The notes under the pieces were generated by a model. That model searched no databases. It saw only the letters and a list, made by a program, of their open reading frames with translations, and was not told the DNA's origin. From Hyalangium ruber (GTDB lineage: Bacteria > Myxococcota > Myxococcia > Myxococcales > Myxococcaceae): a DNA stretch of 64,000 bases. This document shows, piece after piece, positions 58,952-64,000 of this stretch. How positions within the stretch are numbered: position 1 is the stretch's first letter; each line of letters begins with the position of its first letter. A program made the translations under genes and the position numbers. The stretch lies in contig NZ_JAXIVS010000004.1 of the NCBI RefSeq assembly GCF_034259325.1, positions 558,001-622,000 on the forward strand. Direction: 5' to 3'.

Positions 58952-60730
58952 CTAACGTGAATTCAACCGGCGGACCTGGAACTCGTCGAACCACACTCCG
59001 GCCTTGGGGGTGGAGAGCCCTGCCTGCCCGGCCTCCCCGAGCGCGGCGCTGCTGGAGTCCACCACCGTGAGGCGGACCTGCCCATCCACGGAGGCGATGA
59101 GCTCCACGGGGCCCGAGCCCCGAGCGGAGAGCGTGAGTGTCACGGGCTCGCGAGAGGAGGACACGCCACTGCTCGCCTCTCCCAGCACGGTGATGCGCCC
59201 CGAGAGCTCTCGCCGCACCTGGAGCCGCCCGTCCCGACGGAAGACGAGGGTGTAGCGCGCATCCCCCTGGGCGCGCAGCGCCACCGAAGCCTCATCCGCG
59301 CCGAAGTGCTGCAGCCGCGCCTCCACGCTGCAGTCCCGGCAGTGCGAGGGCTGAGCAAGCGCGAGGTTGCCGCCATTCAAGTCGCTCACCCCGCGCTTTC
59401 CGTCCGAGAACCACAGGCCTCGCACCGTCCACTTCTCGCCCAGCCCTCGCGAGGAGGTCCGCGAGAAGTCCTCCCGGAAGATCAGCTCGCCCGGAGCGGG
59501 AGGCTCCTCGGGTTCATCCCCCGGTCCGTCCTCGCCTCCGTCATCGTCGTCGACGGGCATCATCACGCGCGACACCGAGCCTCGCGAGCTCGCATCGGGC
59601 GCATCGCCGAAGAGACAGGGAACCTCACTCGTGCCGGGAGGCAGCACGGCGATGGCGTTGAGGTAGCCCTTGAAGGTGCTCCGTGAGTCCAGCACCACGG
59701 GATCGCTGAAGGCACCGTCCTTCAACACGCGCACGCGCAGCTCGTAGCGTTTGTTGTGCTCACGCACGCGGTTGTAGAAGACGTACAGCGTGTCGCCGAC
59801 GCGCGTGGTGGCCGGCTGCATGGCCCAGTCGCGCGCGTCCTCCAGCAGGGTGCGAGAGCCGAAGGTGCTGCCGTTGAAGTGGCGGTAGTACAGCCGCTCG
59901 TACTCGTCCTTGTAGACGAAGTGCATGCCGCCGTGGCCGTCCTCCACCGCGCTGAGCGCGGCGCCGTGGTAGATGCCATCCGGGAAGGCCTGGCGCACGG
60001 AGCCCCAGGTGTCCAGCGGATCACTGTCCTGGCGGATGCGCATGCGCGCCGGCTCGTAGCCATCGTGCATGCCGTAGACGAAGACGAGCTTGGTGCCGAC
60101 GCTCAGCAGCCGCCCTCCCCCTCTGCGACGTACCCGGTCGAGGTCCGGCTGGCGGTGAAAGCTCGCGCCTCCATCCGTGGAGACGGTCACCACGGCGGTG
60201 GAGCGGCCATCCCGCTCGAGGCGGAAGGCCTGGATCCACAGCCGCCCCTGGGAGTCCCGGGCAATCAGCGCCCGCGAATAGGCGATCCGGTCATCAGGCG
60301 CGTCGAAGACGCGCACCGCGGGCTCAGGGCTCCAGGTGTTCCCACTGGACTGGTAGCGCCACCATTGGAACCAGACATCGTGTCTGCGGGAGGGCGCGAG
60401 GTCAGGCGACTCGTAGGAGTAGACGAGCGCCACATCCTTGCCCACCGCGAGCAGCTCGGCCCGGTCGCGGTGGCTCGCGTCGGGCTGGATGGGCGCGAGG
60501 AACCGGAAGCTGCGCGCTCCATCATCCGAGCGATAGAGCGAGAGACCGCGTCCCTCGACTCCGCCTTGCTGGACGGCGAGCAGCCAGACGGGCGCTCGAT
60601 TCCCTCCAACCTCGATACGAACCGCGTGACGCTGAGCCGGCAGGGTGAGCGCATTGCCCCCACTGACCGGCACCAGCGGAGACCCGCTCGCGAGCACCGC
60701 CGCGAGCAGGGCCGTGGTAGCCCCCACCAT
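58952..60730 (-). CDS. Secreted sialidase-like beta-propeller protein
   Basis: About 592 residues. The ATG at 60730 is favoured over 60736 because the GGGGAGGGG sequence would be too close to the latter. A signal peptide (TTALLAAVLASGSPLVPVSGG) precedes six-blade-like repeats with BNR/Asp-box-like turns: SDDGARSFRF, STDGGASFHRQP, DSQGRLWIQAF, EDGHGGMHFVYKDEY. An acidic linker (residues about 395-420, DDDDGGEDGPGD) leads to a C-terminal lectin-like sandwich (LIFREDFSRT, VSDLNGGNLALAQP, WFDEFQVRRL). It may bind or cleave glycans, but the sialidase active-site Arg triad was not established. Located outside the cell. Confidence 0.76.
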   Translation of the reverse strand: MVGATTALLAAVLASGSPLVPVSGGNALTLPAQRHAVRIEVGGNRAPVWLLAVQQGGVEGRGLSLYRSDDGARSFRFLAPIQPDASHRDRAELLAVGKDVALVYSYESPDLAPSRRHDVWFQWWRYQSSGNTWSPEPAVRVFDAPDDRIAYSRALIARDSQGRLWIQAFRLERDGRSTAVVTVSTDGGASFHRQPDLDRVRRRGGGRLLSVGTKLVFVYGMHDGYEPARMRIRQDSDPLDTWGSVRQAFPDGIYHGAALSAVEDGHGGMHFVYKDEYERLYYRHFNGSTFGSRTLLEDARDWAMQPATTRVGDTLYVFYNRVREHNKRYELRVRVLKDGAFSDPVVLDSRSTFKGYLNAIAVLPPGTSEVPCLFGDAPDASSRGSVSRVMMPVDDDDGGEDGPGDEPEEPPAPGELIFREDFSRTSSRGLGEKWTVRGLWFSDGKRGVSDLNGGNLALAQPSHCRDCSVEARLQHFGADEASVALRAQGDARYTLVFRRDGRLQVRRELSGRITVLGEASSGVSSSREPVTLTLSARGSGPVELIASVDGQVRLTVVDSSSAALGEAGQAGLSTPKAGVWFDEFQVRRLNSR

Positions 60731-60885
60731 CACCATCCCCTCCCCTTGGAAACTCCAGGGAAGCTAAGGCGGGAGGGCTGAGGAGCCAACCAACACACGA
60801 CGAAGGCACCGGACCTGGGGGCAGGTCCCAGCGCCTTGTCCGCCAGTACACGCTGCCGGACAGCGGAGCGTGTACCGAGGAGGAA

Positions 60886-61617
60886 CTACGGGGTGCCGGC
60901 GTCGGTGGCCGGGGTGCCGGCGTCCGTCGGGCTCGTGGTGCCACCATCCGTGGAGCGGGTGCGGGTGGCCTTGCGCTCGACGGGGGGCGGCGGGTTGATC
61001 AGGGTGAGGGAGCGGAGGAACTCATCGGCCGCGGGGGCACCGATGCTCGGGTTGTAGAGGGCGAGCATGGTGTAGAGGCGGGGCCCGACGAGGTAGCTGC
61101 GCGCCTTCACCTCGCCGTTCTCCGAGGAGACGACGAAGGCCTTGCCGGGATAGGTGTCGTTGATGGTGATGTTCTCTTCGCTCTTCAGGGTGCCCTTGAG
61201 CTGGGCGATGATGCCGTCACGGGCCTCATTGAGGAACGCCTCGGGCGGGCGAGCGGCGACGACCTTGACGGGGTAGTCGGCGAGGCTGATGGCGTAGCCG
61301 ACATTCTCCACGTTGGCGTTCCACGCGGCGGTGACGATGTCACCGGCGGGGATGGTGACCTTGTTGCGCTGGGGCTGAGGGGCGCCGGGCATCTTGGCGG
61401 TGAAGCCCTCCTCGGGGCCGCCGACGGTCTGGAGCTGCGGACCGGCAGGTGCGGCAGGGGTGGCGGCACCCGCGGCGGGCTTGTTCTCCTCGGGGAGCTC
61501 CTCGACGGAGGAGGAGCCACCGGGCTGCGTGCCTCCCGGCTGCTGGGAGGTGGCGCATGCGAACGCCACGAGCGAGACGACACAGAAGGCGGTGAGGAGG
61601 CGGGACTTCACGGACAT
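60886..61617 (-). CDS. Lipoprotein of unknown function
   Basis: 243 residues from ATG 61617 with GGAAAGAA-type spacing upstream. Signal RLLTAFCVVSLVAFAC with the lipobox Cys at residue 21. A Gly/Ser/Pro linker precedes a domain from about 62: GPEEGFTAKMPGAPQPQRN, VTAAWNANVENVGYAISLADYPVKVV, ITINDTYPGKAFVVSSENGEVKARSYLVGPRLYTML, DEFLRSLTLI. The pattern resembles small periplasmic domains that bind peptides or lipids. The C-terminus is repetitive (TDAGTPATDAGTP). No family recognised. Confidence 0.7.
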   Translation of the reverse strand: MSVKSRLLTAFCVVSLVAFACATSQQPGGTQPGGSSSVEELPEENKPAAGAATPAAPAGPQLQTVGGPEEGFTAKMPGAPQPQRNKVTIPAGDIVTAAWNANVENVGYAISLADYPVKVVAARPPEAFLNEARDGIIAQLKGTLKSEENITINDTYPGKAFVVSSENGEVKARSYLVGPRLYTMLALYNPSIGAPAADEFLRSLTLINPPPPVERKATRTRSTDGGTTSPTDAGTPATDAGTP

Positions 61618-61704
61618 TGCGCTTCCTTTCTCAAAGAGGAGGAAAATGCCGCGGACCCTAGACGAGTACGCGGCGTGTGACTACCCGGGAATGACGCGCC
61701 CCCA

Positions 61705-61723
61705 CCCTGAAATGGTTTCAGGG
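61705..61723 (-). terminator. Hairpin after the long Cys-rich lipoprotein gene
   Basis: CCCTGAAA and TTTCAGGG form a perfect 8-bp stem with a 3-nt loop, 14 bp after the stop on the minus strand. Like others here it lacks a T-tract, so a terminator role is likely, not certain. Confidence 0.5.
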
Positions 61724-61737
61724 CAGGAGCTTTGGGC

Positions 61738-63924
61738 TCAGGGGCAGTTGGTGATTGTCGTGGCCGCGTTGCCCGTGTTGCGCGGGTCGCGCTGGTACTT
61801 GGGCCAAGGCGCGGCGGAGTCGAGCCCGGGGCTGTCGACGACGAACGCGTACAGCTTGGTCGCCGCCGCGATGTAGAGGGTTCCCAATCCCGCCGTCACC
61901 TGGCCCGTGGGACCGCGATGACAGTCCAGGGTTGGGGACACGAAGCCCTCAACGTTGTCCTGCACCGGGATGTCCTCCAGTTCCCACTGAGGAGCCAGCG
62001 TGCTCGCCACCCACGCAGCAACCCGCCCCGTCGTACCGGAGGTGCTGAACGTGTAGAGCCGGTCATTCTCCGCAATGACAGGCGCACCTCGCAGGGTGCC
62101 ATTGCTCGCTGCTCGGGCGCTGGGTGCTGTGCTCAGCGGTTGCACCGTGAGGGACAAGAGTTCCTGGGCTGAACTGGTCTCCGCGCCGAAATAGGCGGTG
62201 TTGCCAGTGCCAATGGCCAGGTTGAAAACACGGGAGGTAGCCGTCGAGGGATAGGCCACGCTCACACCTCCACCTGAAGTGGCCACCGAGAAGAGCGCTC
62301 CCTGCGCTGGATTCTCGCTGCTCGCACCACCGTAGAGGGTGTCGCCCAGGACCGCGAGCCCCCGAGCAAAGTAGGTGGTGCTCTGAGGCCAACCCGCGCG
62401 AGGCGTATTGGCGAGCGTGGAGAGATCAAAGCTGGTGACCTTGAAGTCATTGGTCCCATAGAAGACGTTCGAATCCTTGATCACCACCGCGCTACCAGTC
62501 GTGGAGGGCGGCACGGATCCGCCAGACGCCTCGACACACTGCTCCGCTAGCACAGCGGTAGGTCTCACTCCGATGATTCGTCCCTGGCTGCCGCTGGCGT
62601 TGTAGATGCTGAAGCCCGTCTCGCGGGGCACTCCCAGGATCGATGTCGAGCCCACCGCGACAGCACTAACGAGCGAGCCACTTCCCGAGGGGGTACATTG
62701 GGACGCTATCGCGCCACTGCTTCCTCGAATGCCATAGAGGAGCGGGCTCGAACCACTCTTGGCCGTGACGTACACGTACTCTTCGTCTGAAGCGAAAACG
62801 CCTACCGCCGGGCTTCCGGTGACATCTCCCGTGGAGGTCTCCCACTTCCGCTTGCCCTCCGGATCAATGGCAACCGTCTTTCCCGTCCCTGTAGTCGTGT
62901 TCGTGCCGAAGTAGACGACGCCCTGGGCTCCCACGGCGGGGGTACTGAGGATGTTCGCACTGGCTGCGAAACCCCACTTCCAACGCGTCACCTTCAGCGG
63001 CCGGGTGGCAGTGCCCTCATTGCCTGCGCCATCCTGCCCCTTCACCCGGAGTTCCATCGTGCCTCGGAACGCCCTCATCTCCGGCACCGAGAGGTTCACG
63101 GTCGCGCTGGCACAGAAGGCGGGAGCACCCTCGCAGCCCCCCGCTATCTGCAACGGCACCTCCATCTCCTGCCCGGGAGTGTTTCCAGGCCCGATGCCCA
63201 CCAGGGTCAACGCCACACTGTTCACGGTCTCGGTGGACGAGACCGTCACCACGACGGACTCATCCCTGCGGAATGCCGCCTCGAACCCCGCGGTGAGATC
63301 TCGCTGGTCCGCCTGGGTAGCGCTGGGCTCAGCCCGAGGCGGCGGATTGGAGAGATTGATGGTGAAGGTAGGCGCCACCGAGTCCACCGTCACGGTCACC
63401 GAGCCGCTCACCCCCGCGTCAGTGACGGGGTAAGCCGCGGTCACGGTGAATTGATCCTGAGCCGCAGGCGGCTGCCACGTAATGCTGTAGGTGCCTCCAT
63501 CGCGAGACTGATTCGAGAACGGGCCGATGTCACCACTGTTGACCCGTGTCGCGCCGAAAGAGAGGAATGGCGGCAGCTCCGTCGAAGTCGCGTAGGTGGG
63601 GTTCACCACGAGTTCAGCCACCACCTGTACCGCCCCACCATCCAGAACGGCATTGTTGGTGGGCGACAGGAAGTTCACCCCCGTGAACCGGGCTCGGCAA
63701 CCACTCCGAGTACACGCCTCATACGAGGCACAAGCGAACGAGCAGCCTCCGTCGGTCTCCTCCGGCTCCGTGCCCACCGCGTAGCAGAGCTTCGTGGCTT
63801 GGTCGCACGCCGAACCCTCGCCGCAATCGTTGTTGGTGGAACACTCGATGTCGCCCTCGGCGAGCTTCGTACAACCCGCCAACGTCACCAGCAGCAACCC
63901 GGCGCCCAGGAGTTTGCGTAACAT
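61738..63924 (-). CDS. Secreted lipoprotein with Ig-like and PQQ-type beta-propeller regions
   Basis: 728 residues from ATG 63924, preceded by GGGGAGG with a 7-nt spacer; the longer form from 63972 has no signal. Signal LLGAGLLLVTLAGC. A Cys-rich N-terminus (CSTNNDCGEGSACDQATKLC, then CSFACASYEACTRSGC) resembles other myxobacterial surface lipoproteins. Ig-like segments (residues about 85-300: TYSITWQPPAAQDQFTVTA, VTVTVDSVAPTFTINLSNP) are followed by seven-bladed propeller repeats (VVYFGTNT, YVYVTAKSG, NVFYGTNDF, TLYGGASSE, TAYFGAE). The end SAAPWPKYQRDPRNTGNA is typical of PQQ-like propellers. No enzymatic residues identified; likely a binding or structural protein. Confidence 0.8.
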   Translation of the reverse strand: MLRKLLGAGLLLVTLAGCTKLAEGDIECSTNNDCGEGSACDQATKLCYAVGTEPEETDGGCSFACASYEACTRSGCRARFTGVNFLSPTNNAVLDGGAVQVVAELVVNPTYATSTELPPFLSFGATRVNSGDIGPFSNQSRDGGTYSITWQPPAAQDQFTVTAAYPVTDAGVSGSVTVTVDSVAPTFTINLSNPPPRAEPSATQADQRDLTAGFEAAFRRDESVVVTVSSTETVNSVALTLVGIGPGNTPGQEMEVPLQIAGGCEGAPAFCASATVNLSVPEMRAFRGTMELRVKGQDGAGNEGTATRPLKVTRWKWGFAASANILSTPAVGAQGVVYFGTNTTTGTGKTVAIDPEGKRKWETSTGDVTGSPAVGVFASDEEYVYVTAKSGSSPLLYGIRGSSGAIASQCTPSGSGSLVSAVAVGSTSILGVPRETGFSIYNASGSQGRIIGVRPTAVLAEQCVEASGGSVPPSTTGSAVVIKDSNVFYGTNDFKVTSFDLSTLANTPRAGWPQSTTYFARGLAVLGDTLYGGASSENPAQGALFSVATSGGGVSVAYPSTATSRVFNLAIGTGNTAYFGAETSSAQELLSLTVQPLSTAPSARAASNGTLRGAPVIAENDRLYTFSTSGTTGRVAAWVASTLAPQWELEDIPVQDNVEGFVSPTLDCHRGPTGQVTAGLGTLYIAAATKLYAFVVDSPGLDSAAPWPKYQRDPRNTGNAATTITNCP

Positions 63925-64000
63925 CAGAGACCTCCCCAAACCTTTTGACGGCCCAGCGCCGGTGGATAGCATGGCCCCCCTGGTCGCGGAAGGTTGCGGC

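Noticed and set aside
1-64000. tRNA, rRNA, CRISPR arrays and insertion sequences
   Set aside because: None was found by reading: no cloverleaf with CCA end, no regularly spaced long repeats and no transposase reading frames.

Overview
The window is high-GC DNA with long GC3-biased genes on both strands. It almost certainly comes from a myxobacterium, probably of the Cystobacterineae (Archangium, Cystobacter, Hyalangium or Stigmatella type). The reasons are the protein families: an ADYC-domain protein, a Myxococcales-family sigma-70-like factor beside a Ser/Thr kinase, a MXAN_6652-like protein with a MYXO-CTERM tail, a DUF4388 response regulator, many lipoproteins and a type IVa pilus minor-pilin/PilY1 cluster. 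No rRNA, tRNA, CRISPR array, IS element or integrase was seen. About 57 genes fill the window and no gap exceeds 300 bases; the longest are 43763-44030, 23850-24094 and 9030-9249.

Layout. 1-10.9 kb: a truncated lipoprotein, an ADYC protein, a divergent pair of a sigma factor and a giant zinc-finger/kinase/STAND/FGE protein, a secreted beta-propeller, nagZ and a small lipoprotein. 10.9-18.7 kb: a cyclic-nucleotide-domain histidine kinase, a peroxiredoxin with a histone-H1-like tail, a divergent pair of His-rich lipoprotein and UreH/NicO-type metal transporter, a membrane-fused spermidine-synthase-like protein, two orphans and a receiver-DUF4388 regulator. 18.7-23.9 kb: a small anchored protein coupled to an O-methyltransferase, then a HAD-UbiA/DprE1-like/DprE2-like operon expected to make a polyprenyl-phosphate pentose (decaprenyl-phosphoryl-arabinose type). 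23.9-30.4 kb: a Uma2 nuclease in a slightly less GC-rich islet, a lipoprotein fusing a NodB polysaccharide deacetylase, a caspase domain and TPRs, and a KaiC-like ATPase with a pseudo-receiver histidine kinase.

30.4-38.4 kb (minus strand): a tightly overlapped type III polyketide operon (PKS, isoprenylcysteine-type methyltransferase, carrier protein, fatty-acyl-AMP ligase, flavoprotein), whose gene set matches phenolic-lipid or alkylquinone pathways, then modABC and a divergent MarR regulator with a perfect palindrome over its start codon. 38.4-43.8 kb: an HtrA protease, an ElyC/SanA-type protein, an endonuclease/exonuclease/phosphatase lipoprotein, the MYXO-CTERM protein and a DUF4336-TetR operon. 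43.8-52.1 kb: a minor-pilin operon (FimT/GspH, PilV, PilW, PilX, PilY1, small lipoprotein) preceded by three 16-bp repeats. 52.1-64 kb: proS behind a hairpin that contains its ribosome-binding site, two tandem near-duplicate adenylate cyclases, a YdjM-type membrane hydrolase, thpR, a nucleotidyltransferase, tam, a sialidase-like propeller protein and two lipoproteins.

The most unusual items are the deacetylase-caspase-TPR lipoprotein, the anti-sigma-like kinase opposite a sigma factor, the self-sufficient type III PKS operon, the DprE-type operon outside Actinobacteria, and several uncharacterised regulatory DNA structures.
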